Below are positions 32,266 to 40,842 of a DNA stretch of 64,000 nucleotides, piece by piece. Numbering within the stretch: the first letter of the stretch is position 1; every line of letters starts with the position of its first letter. The notes under the pieces were generated by a model. It searched no databases, was not told the DNA's origin, and was given only the letters and a program-made list of their open reading frames with translations. Source of the DNA: JALHOQ01 sp043757545 (GTDB lineage: Bacteria > Bdellovibrionota > Bdellovibrionia > Bdellovibrionales > UBA1609); contig JAYVPG010000021.1 of the NCBI GenBank assembly GCA_043757545.1, positions 1-64,000 of the forward strand, read 5' to 3'. The position numbers and the translations under genes are program-made.

Positions 32266-33023
32266 GAACAACGACGGTCAAGCTCACAGCTCCAATACTG
32301 GCGTTGACTTTGCTATGGACGCAGTGGAATCAACGATCGACACACCTAGTCTCGCCGACGCATTCACTTATACCCAATATTCAGAAGAAAAAAATTCCGC
32401 AGGTAGTAGCTGCAAAAATCAATGACCGAGTCGAAGTCCAACTTGTCGCTAAGTCTTTTGTAAACGCCTTTAGGGAACGGCTTCATGCACTTTCAAACTG
32501 CTACGAGTCCGGCTGCGTGCCAGAAAATACTGAAGGCAGAGACCGCTACTTTGAAATCGGACAGAGAATTCGCAAAGAGCTCATCGTAATGTCACGAGCT
32601 GTAAAAAAAGATCATTTCCAAGACGAACAAATATCAGAAATCGCCCGCGAATTTTTGCAAAACTCGGATGGCCACGTCAAAGCGGCCGCATTGGAACTTA
32701 TCTCTACTCAATCGACAAGCTCTGAAAATCTTCAAGCTATTCTCAATGGAGTCATTCTTGATTCCGATCCTGAACTTATCGAACAAGGATTTATCCAACT
32801 GAGTCGTTACAACTATAGTTACGACCGAATCCAAATCAACCAAGCCGTCGAGGAGACCCTTCTACACGGCTCCCCGTTCGTCGCACAAAAAATCGCGGAA
32901 CAGATTTACTCTATCTTAGACGAAACAAGCTATCCATTCTATACTCAGCTCGCAAGCCAGCTCGACGACGATTCTAACGTGAAAAATATTTTAGTTGGAA
33001 TGCTTTCGATGAATAAAAAATAG
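32262..33023 (+). CDS. Exported helical-repeat protein, unknown function
   Basis: A 253-residue protein coupled by ATGA to the lysozyme-like gene. The N-terminus (TVKLTAPILALTLLW) is a short hydrophobic segment that could be a signal peptide or anchor. The rest is helical with HEAT-like periodicity: HVKAAALELISTQSTSSENLQAI, DPELIEQGFIQLSRYN, SPFVAQKIAEQIYS. No catalytic motif. Coupling suggests it assists, restrains or presents the lysozyme-like enzyme; this is inference only. Confidence 0.65.
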   Translation: MRTTTVKLTAPILALTLLWTQWNQRSTHLVSPTHSLIPNIQKKKIPQVVAAKINDRVEVQLVAKSFVNAFRERLHALSNCYESGCVPENTEGRDRYFEIGQRIRKELIVMSRAVKKDHFQDEQISEIAREFLQNSDGHVKAAALELISTQSTSSENLQAILNGVILDSDPELIEQGFIQLSRYNYSYDRIQINQAVEETLLHGSPFVAQKIAEQIYSILDETSYPFYTQLASQLDDDSNVKNILVGMLSMNKK

Positions 33024-33030
33024 TCTAGTT

Positions 33031-33897
33031 TTACGGCGAAAACGGTTCCCCTAAAAGCCGTACGCCAACTAATAAATAAGAATGATTCTTGTGATCGGAA
33101 GAATAAATACTTTCGCCCATCGAGCCAAATGCCATAATGCTCTTGTGGACCGATCCAAGAATCCCGACGTTCAGTTTATCCAGCTGTTCTCGCGAACCTT
33201 CTGAATTTCGAGCGAGGTGTTGCTCAGTTGAAAGTTCGCTCATAAACGCGACATATCTAGATATTGGAAAGCCAACACCAGCAGACATCAAAATCCGATC
33301 TAAAGAATCGCCTCGAGAAAACAATTGATAGCCCAAATTTCCGGTGAACATCATGGCGCCTTTTGCTGTCTCACCGATTTTTTTTGAGATTAAAACTGGG
33401 AGAGTGACGGCCGTACCAGGATCCGCCAAATTTCTTTTTTCAGCGTCGGAGTATGGCGTGATGAACTCGACTTGCGGATAGGTTGCAAGCTGCAGTTCAA
33501 CACGCTCATTTTCAAAAAACAGTGCCTTGATACCTAACTTTGATGCGCCAACGCCGGATGTGGACTTTTCACTCGTTTGGCTATTTACAAATGGAACTTC
33601 GTACTTGATTTGAAGATTGTCTCCGACACCAAAGTTCATATCAAGAAGCGGCAGATCCCAACTCTTGTCTACGTTCGTGATATCACCATCGACCAAAAAA
33701 TTTAATTCCCATTTATTGCAGCCGGGAGTAGCCGGGTCATCCACGTCCAATGGCGGCGACTGTGGAGAGGTCTCTAGCTTATCGCTCGTCTCGTGCTCAC
33801 ACTTCGCTCTCAGCAATTGGAAATGGCTTTCGCCATCGCTAGCGTAGGCAACCGACATACTCATACTGAACAAAAGTGTAATAAGAATAGCTGTCAC
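33031..33897 (-). CDS. Outer-membrane beta-barrel protein
   Basis: A 288-residue protein starting at GTG 33897, with a signal peptide (ILITLLFSMSMSVAYA). The mature chain has amphipathic strands throughout (WELNFLVDGDITNV, NLQIKYEVPFVNS, VELQLATYPQVEFITPY, GNLGYQLFSRG), in the style of the phenol-degradation MetA/transporter-like barrels. Two cysteines near the N-terminus. It is convergent with the helical-repeat gene and divergent from the histidine kinase gene across a region holding an ATTACA-type inverted repeat. Confidence 0.68.
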   Translation of the reverse strand: MTAILITLLFSMSMSVAYASDGESHFQLLRAKCEHETSDKLETSPQSPPLDVDDPATPGCNKWELNFLVDGDITNVDKSWDLPLLDMNFGVGDNLQIKYEVPFVNSQTSEKSTSGVGASKLGIKALFFENERVELQLATYPQVEFITPYSDAEKRNLADPGTAVTLPVLISKKIGETAKGAMMFTGNLGYQLFSRGDSLDRILMSAGVGFPISRYVAFMSELSTEQHLARNSEGSREQLDKLNVGILGSVHKSIMAFGSMGESIYSSDHKNHSYLLVGVRLLGEPFSP

Positions 33898-34010
33898 CTA
33901 TCTTTCCCCCCAACTAGATAAAAACTTTGAAGCTAGTTATTACTCGAACGCAGTGGCATGTCGATTATATTTGCCTTGGATTAGCCTCGATGAAACTCTG
34001 CTCCGACGAA

Positions 34011-34028
34011 CATTACAGACTTGTAATG
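34011..34028. promoter_or_regulatory. ATTACA-N4-TGTAAT inverted repeat upstream of histidine kinase gene
   Basis: CATTACA-GACT-TGTAATG is a perfect seven-base inverted repeat 52 bp before the histidine kinase ATG. A near-identical element (ATTACA-TAAT-TGTAAT) lies at 35472-35487 before the COG4705 gene, and a half-site lies upstream of the response regulator gene at 37134. A binding site of the linked OmpR-type regulator is the likeliest reading. Confidence 0.55.
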
Positions 34029-34079
34029 ATTTTTGACTAACTCTATGCACTATAATTTTCGCAATCGGATTGGAGCGCT

Positions 34080-35480
34080 ATGTTTTCAGGGAATCTTCGG
34101 CAAGCGACTCGCAAAATTGGATTCAAACTCAGCGTCGGATTCACGATTCTTTTCATTGTTGGATCAGCGATGGTTTTTGCGATTCTCTATTTTCTTCTTT
34201 TCCATTCTCTAGAGCGAAGAGATCGTGAAATTATTGAAACGCGGCTCAAGCAATACGCTGTCGCTTACCAGGTAGCAGGAGAAGACGGCTTAAAAGCGGC
34301 CCTAGATGATCGCAAAAATGGGGTTGATGGTACAAAACTCTTGGTGCGCTTGCAAAATTCAGACGGAAAACTGATCTTCTATCACTTTCCAGAAAAGACA
34401 GTCGACTTTGACCCCGATGACGTTGAGCGACGCTTAGCTCACCAAGGTCTAACTGGCGGCTGGATGCGAATCGAGTCGGCTCACGATGAAGAAGATGCAA
34501 TTGAAGTCTTGTCACAGCGACTTTCCGACGGAAGACTCATTCAAATTGGCAAGGATACTGACGATCGAGAAGAAACTCTTGAAGGATTCAGAAAGTCATT
34601 TCTTTTGACAATTGCACTGCTGGCGCTGATCGGGCTCCTCGCGGGTTTAATTTTCTCAAACAGAACTCTGCGTCCCATTCGAAGCGTCATAGGCACAATT
34701 AAATCCATTCAATCTGGACAAGTCGACGCACGAGTCCCCATAAATAAGTCGGGAGATGAACTCGACGAGCTGGCCTTACTGTTTAACGAAATGCTCGAAA
34801 AAAATCAAAAGTTAGACCGTGGCATACGCGAGTCGATTGATGCCGTCGCACACGATCTCAGAACTCCGATGACTCGCATTTTAGGTCTTGCTGAACGTGG
34901 CCTAGGATCCGACAACTTTGCGGCGAAGGACGAAGCGCTTGTCGAGTGTATCGATAGCTCAAATCAAATTCTCACACTTCTAAACGCCATTATGGACATT
35001 TCTGAAGCGAATGCCGGAGCGATGACTCTGCGACTAGAGTCCTGGAGCTTAAAAAAAATGTTAGGTGAAATAGCAGATCTCTACGAACTCGTAGCCGAGG
35101 AGCGGAATATAGCTATCTCTGTTCATTCCGACAATTCCATTTTAGTCGCTGACGTTCGCTTTAAGCAGGTGCTCGCAAACCTTGTAGACAATGCTCTAAA
35201 GTTTTCGAATAATGGTTCGGTCGTTAAAATCACCGGTACTCAGAACGAATCACATATTTTAATCGAGGTTCAAGACGAAGGTCATGGGATTGCAGGTGAC
35301 GAACTTTCGCGTATTTGGGATAGACTTTATCGGGGTGACTCCAGCCGCGCGACCCGAGGGATGGGACTCGGACTAAGCCTAGTGAAGGCAATCGTAGCTG
35401 CCCATGGGGGCACCGTTGAGGTCGAGAGTACGCTTGGGAAAGGATCGATTTTTCGGATCCGCATCTTAAAAATTACATAA
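34080..35480 (+). CDS. Sensor histidine kinase (HAMP, HisKA, HATPase)
   Basis: A 466-residue membrane kinase. Two membrane helices (near residues 18-40 and 177-197) flank a ~135-residue periplasmic sensor. HAMP follows (SNRTLRPIRSVI), then HisKA with phospho-acceptor H258 (AVAHDLRTPMTRIL) and HATPase (NLVDNALKFS, DEGHGIAGDEL, GMGLGLSLVK). Its partner is probably the OmpR-type regulator at 36365-37039, encoded on the other strand beyond a COG4705 gene. With PepSY at 37192 this forms one regulatory module. The signal is unknown; PepSY and COG4705 neighbours hint at envelope or metal stress. Confidence 0.92.
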   Translation: MFSGNLRQATRKIGFKLSVGFTILFIVGSAMVFAILYFLLFHSLERRDREIIETRLKQYAVAYQVAGEDGLKAALDDRKNGVDGTKLLVRLQNSDGKLIFYHFPEKTVDFDPDDVERRLAHQGLTGGWMRIESAHDEEDAIEVLSQRLSDGRLIQIGKDTDDREETLEGFRKSFLLTIALLALIGLLAGLIFSNRTLRPIRSVIGTIKSIQSGQVDARVPINKSGDELDELALLFNEMLEKNQKLDRGIRESIDAVAHDLRTPMTRILGLAERGLGSDNFAAKDEALVECIDSSNQILTLLNAIMDISEANAGAMTLRLESWSLKKMLGEIADLYELVAEERNIAISVHSDNSILVADVRFKQVLANLVDNALKFSNNGSVVKITGTQNESHILIEVQDEGHGIAGDELSRIWDRLYRGDSSRATRGMGLGLSLVKAIVAAHGGTVEVESTLGKGSIFRIRILKIT

Positions 35481-35487
35481 TTGTAAT
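35472..35487. promoter_or_regulatory. ATTACA-N4-TGTAAT inverted repeat upstream of COG4705 gene
   Basis: ATTACA-TAAT-TGTAAT overlaps the kinase stop codon and lies about 94 bp before the COG4705 start. It repeats the element at 34011-34028 with the same spacing, and a further GATTACA occurs at about 35559. Probably a site for the linked response regulator. Confidence 0.55.
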
Positions 35488-35580
35488 ATCAGAAATCTGT
35501 GTTGTTCAAACCAGAATTTCGGATATATTCAGCGAAATTATCCGTATGCACGCAACCAGATTACAATAGTGAGTATTCAA

Positions 35581-36378
35581 ATGAAGTCGGCAAACGAAAA
35601 CGTTTCACGCATTGTCAACAAACTGCCTCAAATTACAGCGGCGTTTTGGTTTATGAAAATCACCGCTACAACTCTGGGCGAAACCGGCGGCGACTGGCTA
35701 TCTATGACTATGAACGTCGGTTATCTGATAAGCACGCTGATCTTCTTTGCTCTATTTGCGGTTGCACTTGGCACTCAGCTGTTTGCGACCAAACATAATC
35801 CGTTTCTGTATTGGACTGTGATCATTGCAACCAGCACTGCGGGCACAACCATGTCGGACTACATGGATCGAACTTTGGAACTAGGCTATACAAAAGGGGC
35901 CGCTATCTTGCTTACCATTTTACTTTGCCTGCTCACAATTTGGCGAATGACCGTTGGTAACGTGCAGGTCACCGACATTCGTTCGCGAAAAGCCGAGCTG
36001 TTTTACTGGTTCACGATCCTCTTCTCAAATACACTGGGGACTGCGCTTGGTGATTTTTTAGCTGACGACTCGGGTCTCGGTTTCTTTGGCAGTTGGCTAC
36101 TGATCACGACCATCCTATTGGTAATTCTTGCTGCCTCATATTTTAGCCGAATCAATAAGGTCTTTTTATTTTGGGTCGCATTCATCTTAACTAGACCGTT
36201 TGGCGCAACGTTTGGGGATGTTCTGACTAAAACCAAGGCAAAAGGTGGGCTAAATTTCGGAACTGGCTATTCCTCGCTGATACTTCTAGCGATCTTGGTT
36301 GCGACGATTCTATCTGTGCAGAGAAGCAAACAAGATCGATGGATAGAAAATACCAGTGGGTTGCCTACCCTCCCTTAA
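35581..36378 (+). CDS. COG4705 family membrane protein
   Basis: A 265-residue protein with about eight membrane helices. It is built of repeated units each holding a G/T-rich turn and an acidic residue: ITATTLGETGGDWLS, TSTAGTTMSDYMD, SNTLGTALGDFLAD and RPFGATFGDVLTK. COG4705 proteins have this pattern; their substrate is unknown, though the acidic turns within the membrane suggest cation transport. ATG 35581 is chosen over GTG 35569; neither has a strong ribosome site. It is flanked by kinase and regulator genes, so probably regulated by them. Its end overlaps the convergent regulator gene by 14 bases. Confidence 0.78.
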   Translation: MKSANENVSRIVNKLPQITAAFWFMKITATTLGETGGDWLSMTMNVGYLISTLIFFALFAVALGTQLFATKHNPFLYWTVIIATSTAGTTMSDYMDRTLELGYTKGAAILLTILLCLLTIWRMTVGNVQVTDIRSRKAELFYWFTILFSNTLGTALGDFLADDSGLGFFGSWLLITTILLVILAASYFSRINKVFLFWVAFILTRPFGATFGDVLTKTKAKGGLNFGTGYSSLILLAILVATILSVQRSKQDRWIENTSGLPTLP

Positions 36379-37039
36379 AAATATAGCCGATTCCTCGTAC
36401 CGTTTGGATTGTTTTTTCGGAAAATCCCTTGTCGAGCTTATTGCGCAAACGACAAACAAGTACATCGACTACATTTGTTTGAGGATCGAACTTGTAGTTC
36501 CAAACCCGTTCCAAGATTTGCGTCTTGGTAATAACCTGCCCGGGATTGCGCAAAAAATATTCAAGCAAAGAAAATTCCTTAGCCTGCAGCTCAATCTTTT
36601 TTCCGTCTCGAAGTACAGTGCGTGACAGCAGATCAACGCTAACCGATCCGCTTGAAATTTGTGCGGCATCAATCGCCTTGATTGATCTCCGTAGCAACGC
36701 CTGAATCCGCGCCAGAAGTTCAGCAAAAGCGAAGGGTTTAACCACATAGTCATCTCCTCCAGATTGCAAACCTGACACCCGATCGTCGATCGAGCGTTTA
36801 GCACTAAGAATAAGGACCGGTGAGTCGACACCTTGTCGACGCAACCGACTGACGATTTCAAGTCCGTCGATCTTGGGTAGCATGATATCAATGATCAGAA
36901 GGTCATAACGCTGACTCAGACCAAGGCTCAAGCCGTGCTCTCCATCAAACGCGGCATCGACTTCAAAACCGGCCTCACTCAGGCCCTTCTGAATTAATTT
37001 AGAAATTTTGATATCATCTTCGATCGCAAGAATTTTCAC
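36365..37039 (-). CDS. OmpR-family response regulator
   Basis: A 224-residue regulator with a receiver domain (acidic pocket EDD at 7-9, phospho-acceptor D51 in IIDIMLP, lysine in VVKPFAF) and a C-terminal OmpR winged helix (LQAKEFSLLEYFLRNPG, VRGIGYIF). The type is CusR/QseB-like. It is convergent with the COG4705 gene and about 150 bp downstream of the PepSY gene on the same strand. It probably pairs with the kinase at 34080-35480 and binds the ATTACA-N4-TGTAAT repeats found before the kinase and COG4705 genes. Confidence 0.92.
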   Translation of the reverse strand: MKILAIEDDIKISKLIQKGLSEAGFEVDAAFDGEHGLSLGLSQRYDLLIIDIMLPKIDGLEIVSRLRRQGVDSPVLILSAKRSIDDRVSGLQSGGDDYVVKPFAFAELLARIQALLRRSIKAIDAAQISSGSVSVDLLSRTVLRDGKKIELQAKEFSLLEYFLRNPGQVITKTQILERVWNYKFDPQTNVVDVLVCRLRNKLDKGFSEKTIQTVRGIGYIFKGG

Positions 37040-37191
37040 AGCTTCTTCCTTATGCTTTCGGTTCTAAGGCAGCAGTCTAGCGTAACTTCGGAGGGAAGGG
37101 TACGGAACAAGCGAAATCAAAAAGTAACGATCCTGTAATAGTTCGCCGAATAAAAAGCCTGTTAACGTCAAGCAACATTTCCGCATTGAGA

Positions 37192-37521
37192 TTAGTTGTG
37201 CCCATTACCTTTTTCGCTGAGGTCCTGTTTCACTTCTTCAGCCTCTTCTGCTGAAGACTCAACCTTGCTACTGACAACTTTTCCACTTCTCGCATTCACT
37301 AAGACCTCATTTATGGTGTCATCGCTGGCAGCGATGTCAAACGAGTAGACCCATTGACCCATCTCAAATTCAAGTTCGTGACTCTTGCCCTTTCCAGCGG
37401 TGACTTTTAACGCAATCGCCTCCGCGGCCTTGATTCCTATAGCATCACGCGGAGCCATTTCGGCCGCGCTGCCAAGTGAAGATAAGACCGATATAAATAG
37501 CACGAGTAAATAGATTCTCAT
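37192..37521 (-). CDS. PepSY-domain exported protein
   Basis: A 109-residue protein with a signal peptide (IYLLVLFISVLSSLGSAA) and one PepSY domain (IGIKAAEAIALKVTAGKG, LEFEMGQWVYSFDI, EVLVNARSGKVVSSK). The C-terminal 25 residues are acidic and charged. PepSY proteins bind or inhibit periplasmic enzymes or metals; in several two-component loci they act as small target or sensor proteins. Position upstream of the response regulator on the same strand supports shared regulation. Confidence 0.85.
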   Translation of the reverse strand: MRIYLLVLFISVLSSLGSAAEMAPRDAIGIKAAEAIALKVTAGKGKSHELEFEMGQWVYSFDIAASDDTINEVLVNARSGKVVSSKVESSAEEAEEVKQDLSEKGNGHN

Positions 37522-37679
37522 ATCCCCTCCATTACGCTTGATTCTACTTCATATCGAATTGCGCGATCAGGGATTTTGGTCCAGCTCCCGATTACATCTT
37601 TGAAATCTACATTACGTGAAATCCAACTAGCCTCGATTTTTTTCTATCTCGGTCGAAAAGAGAAGATCGGAGGCTCGAA

Positions 37680-38429
37680 ATGAATAAACAATTATTATTG
37701 GTATTTACGGCTCTCACTATTTTCCGACCCGCAGCACACGCCATTCAAAGCGACGCTAACATCGCGCAACTGCCAGACGACAGAACTAAAGAGGCAATCA
37801 TTGCTCCCTCAGACAAAGACCTGAATGCTACAAATAGAGTTACTCGACTCGGCTTTCGTTCGCCGAATCTTGCACCGAGTGAACTTGTTGAATTGCACGC
37901 GAAATATTCATACGTAGACCCCTTGAGCATAGTTCCACAGAAATTGAGAGACGACGCTTTAGCGTACTACCATGCCAACCAAGGACGCTTTCGCAATAAG
38001 AGTTTCATTTCTATCGTTGATTTTTCCTTGAACTCATCACAGGCGCGTCTCTTTATCGTCGATATGAGCACCGGTGCCGTTTGGGCAATACACGTCGCTC
38101 ACGGTAAGGGTTCCGACCCAAACAACGACGGAACAGCTGAAAAATTCAGTAATACTGCCGGTAGCGAAATGTCCTCGCTGGGCTTTTATGCAACAGCGGA
38201 AACCTACCAGGGTAAACACGGACTTTCCTTGCGCGTTGACGGATTGTCGGCGACAAACTCAAATGTTCGTAGTCGCGCGGTCGTTATTCACGGAGCAAAT
38301 TATGTAAGTGATGCTAATTTACGACCCGGCCGCAGCTGGGGCTGTTTCGCAATTCCTATGAACGACCGCGACAAAGTGATTGGTCTGCTAAAGACCGGAA
38401 GCCTGCTCTACGCCGGTCTTTCAAAATAG
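37680..38429 (+). CDS. Murein L,D-transpeptidase-like protein (YkuD_2 family)
   Basis: A 249-residue exported protein (signal LLLVFTALTIFRPAAHA). The catalytic region reads AVVIHGANYV, then GRSWGCFAIP with nucleophile C222, the HG...SWGC pattern of the PF13645 family. The domain starts about residue 70 (YSYVDPLSIVPQKLRDDALAYY). These enzymes form or exchange 3-3 cross-links in peptidoglycan; in Bdellovibrio such enzymes act on prey and self walls. A paralogue lies at 48896-49672. GGAGG lies before the ATG and an intrinsic terminator follows the gene. Confidence 0.88.
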   Translation: MNKQLLLVFTALTIFRPAAHAIQSDANIAQLPDDRTKEAIIAPSDKDLNATNRVTRLGFRSPNLAPSELVELHAKYSYVDPLSIVPQKLRDDALAYYHANQGRFRNKSFISIVDFSLNSSQARLFIVDMSTGAVWAIHVAHGKGSDPNNDGTAEKFSNTAGSEMSSLGFYATAETYQGKHGLSLRVDGLSATNSNVRSRAVVIHGANYVSDANLRPGRSWGCFAIPMNDRDKVIGLLKTGSLLYAGLSK

Positions 38430-38469
38430 TAAAATCAACGTCAATCGAAAGAAATTTTTTTAAACCTAA

Positions 38470-38506
38470 ACCGCCCCGTTCCATAACTCGAGTCGGGGCA
38501 GTTTTT
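38470..38506 (+). terminator. Rho-independent terminator after L,D-transpeptidase gene
   Basis: GCCCCG (38473-38478) pairs with CGGGGC (38494-38499), with flanking AAAC/GTTT extending the stem, followed by TTTTT. About 40 bases after the stop codon at 38429. A typical intrinsic terminator on the plus strand. Confidence 0.85.
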
Positions 38507-38707
38507 CATTTGGGCATTCTATATTGAGTTCGTTTTCATTTTTTTCCCTTCGTTGAAATTGTTAAAAATGAGAATTGCAAAAATCTGTCCAACGAAAATC
38601 GTGTAAGCCTTTCAGATGCGCCGCATCCGAAATAGGAAACGGGCACTTTTGGCGGGCGGATCGGGATTTTACGGACTTTTTACGCGCACCCTTGATAATC
38701 TGCCGCC

Positions 38708-40150
38708 ATGAACCACAACGGGTTTGCCCGACTCATTCGCTATTGGTGGACACTCTGGGGAGTGATCGGACTGACTGTCCTAAGTGCACTCGTTGATCCG
38801 TTCCTTGGCTATCGCTCGGTCGGATTTATTTTCCTACTCGGCGTATTGGCCATTGGATCCATCGCCCCCCTGGGCCCCGTTTTGTTCGCAGCGATCCTAA
38901 GCACCATCGGGTGGAACTTCTTTTTTATCCCGCCGCGCTTTACGATTGCGATCTCACAACCCGAAGATTTAATTATGTGTCTGAGCTTTTTCGTTGTTGC
39001 CGTTTGCACGGGAGCACTCACCGCAAGATCCAAACGCCATCAGCAATTGGCTGAGGAACGCGAAGAGCGTACGATGTTTCTCTACGACGTGCTCCAAGAT
39101 ATCTCAGTGGCCGCGCGACCAGAGGAATACATCTCCCGCATCGAATGGCGCATTAAAGAACTGCTCGGCGGCAAATGTTTTATTTTGCTAAACGATGGGC
39201 AGGGAAAGACCGCGAATCATGATCTGAGTGCAAAATACCCAAATCAAAAAGTCACTTCTCTTGACGTAAAAGGGCGTAACGAAAGTGTTGGCGTGCTCGC
39301 CATTGTGACTGACGATGAAAATCCACTGGCCAGACCCGAAGCGCAAACCCTTCTGGAATCCGTCGCCCATCAGCTGGGCCTGGCACTCGAGCGCTCGCAT
39401 ATCGAGCAAAAGCTAAGAGAAAGCGAACGCCTTCAAGAGTCAGAACATCTTCATCAGACTCTGTTGAATTCGATCTCTCACGAACTGCGAACTCCGCTAA
39501 CGACTATCATGGGATCGGCCACGGCACTAGAAGACGATTCTTCGCCCGACACGCGGGAGTTTCGCAAGGCCCTTGCGACGGAGCTTTCTCAGGCCAGCGA
39601 TCGGCTGAATCGAGTCATTGGAAATCTATTGGACATGAGCCGCCTGAGCTCCGGTGCCCTCGCGATTCACAAAGAGTGGCACGATCTGCACGATCTCGTG
39701 GGTGTCGTCTTGAACGGCCTGCAGAACAATTTAAAAAATCACCGAGTCACCGTGCGACTCGCCGACAATTTGCCATTACTAGAGATTGATTTTCGACTAT
39801 TTGAACATGCCTTGGCAAATGTCGTACTCAACGCCGCCACCTACTCGCCGCGCGGAACAGAAATTGAAATTTCGGCCACAATCGAGAAGCAAAATATGGT
39901 GATTGGAGTGATGGACTTTGGACCCGGCATACCTGCGGATTCAATGGAGAAAATATTTGAGAAATTCTATCGCGTCCCAGGGACTCCACCGGGCGGAACC
40001 GGACTTGGACTGTCTATAGTCAAAAGCATTATCGAATTTCACAAAGGTCAGATTGCGGCATCCAATCGGCCGAATGGCGGAGCCCGCATCACAATTCATT
40101 TGCCTCTAGGACTACCGCCAAAGGCACCAGTGGAGAATCGCCATGGATAG
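38708..40150 (+). CDS. Short KdpD-type sensor histidine kinase
   Basis: A 480-residue kinase matching the C-terminal half of KdpD: four closely spaced membrane helices of DUF4118 (residues ~15-100, with GWNFFFIPPRFTI), a GAF-like segment, HisKA with H258 (NSISHELRTPLTTIMG) and HATPase (ALANVVLNAATYSP, GGTGLGLSIVKSI). The N-terminal KdpD/Usp domains of the ~890-residue E. coli protein are missing, so cytoplasmic nucleotide or K+ inputs handled there are lost. It overlaps the KdpE-like gene by 8 bases. There is no kdpFABC nearby; a KimA-like importer gene follows. Confidence 0.88.
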   Translation: MNHNGFARLIRYWWTLWGVIGLTVLSALVDPFLGYRSVGFIFLLGVLAIGSIAPLGPVLFAAILSTIGWNFFFIPPRFTIAISQPEDLIMCLSFFVVAVCTGALTARSKRHQQLAEEREERTMFLYDVLQDISVAARPEEYISRIEWRIKELLGGKCFILLNDGQGKTANHDLSAKYPNQKVTSLDVKGRNESVGVLAIVTDDENPLARPEAQTLLESVAHQLGLALERSHIEQKLRESERLQESEHLHQTLLNSISHELRTPLTTIMGSATALEDDSSPDTREFRKALATELSQASDRLNRVIGNLLDMSRLSSGALAIHKEWHDLHDLVGVVLNGLQNNLKNHRVTVRLADNLPLLEIDFRLFEHALANVVLNAATYSPRGTEIEISATIEKQNMVIGVMDFGPGIPADSMEKIFEKFYRVPGTPPGGTGLGLSIVKSIIEFHKGQIAASNRPNGGARITIHLPLGLPPKAPVENRHG

Positions 40151-40817
40151 CAAAATTTTGGTGATCGATGACGAAGACACGATCCGCCGCATGCTGCGTA
40201 TCAACTTCGAATCACGCGGATACAAAGTAAGTGAGGCAAGCACAGCGCGAGAGGGATTGAACAAGACGGCATCGTTTCAACCCCACTTGGTGATATTGGA
40301 TCTGAATCTTCCCGATAAGAATGGCTTCGAGGTTTTAAAAACGCTGAGAGAATGGACAACCGTTCCGATACTGGTGTTAACGGTCGATGATAGCGAGCAG
40401 TCGAAAGTCACACTACTCGAGGCCGGTGCCGATGACTACATCACCAAGCCATTTAGCATTCCTGAGCTTATGGCGCGGATCAAAGTCAGCCTACGTCACC
40501 AGTTGAACGAGGGGGCCATGCCGGTATTTGTATCGGGCGATCTGAAGATTGATTTAGCCAGCCGAATAGTCACGGTCGCCGATCAACCCGTTAAACTCAC
40601 GTCGACCGAATACGAGTTTGTCAAAATCTTGGCCAAAAATGCCGGCAAAGTCGTCGCGCAGGAATTTCTGCTCACCGAGATTTGGGGCAAACACGCTCAC
40701 GGCAACAATCACTACTTAAGAATTTATGTCGGTCAGTTGAGAAAAAAATTAGAACAAGACCCTTCGTCGCCAAAACATATTATAACCGAACCCGGAGTCG
40801 GTTACCGCCTGCTATGA
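40143..40817 (+). CDS. KdpE-like response regulator
   Basis: A 224-residue OmpR-family regulator. The receiver domain has the DDE pocket at residues 9-11, phospho-acceptor D53 (VILDLNLPD) and conserved lysine in TKPFSIPEL; the winged helix has LTSTEYEFVKILAKNAGKVV and ITEPGVGYRLL, all close to KdpE. It overlaps the short KdpD gene and precedes the K+ importer gene by 25 bases, so it is likely to control potassium uptake under low K+ or osmotic stress. Confidence 0.9.
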   Translation: MDSKILVIDDEDTIRRMLRINFESRGYKVSEASTAREGLNKTASFQPHLVILDLNLPDKNGFEVLKTLREWTTVPILVLTVDDSEQSKVTLLEAGADDYITKPFSIPELMARIKVSLRHQLNEGAMPVFVSGDLKIDLASRIVTVADQPVKLTSTEYEFVKILAKNAGKVVAQEFLLTEIWGKHAHGNNHYLRIYVGQLRKKLEQDPSSPKHIITEPGVGYRLL

Positions 40818-40842
40818 GTTGCGGTTTAAGAAAGAGTGCTTT

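Noticed and set aside
38614..38629. GATGCGCCGCATC palindrome as a KdpE box or terminator
   Set aside because: An odd-length palindrome with no T-run and no known match; it may be chance.
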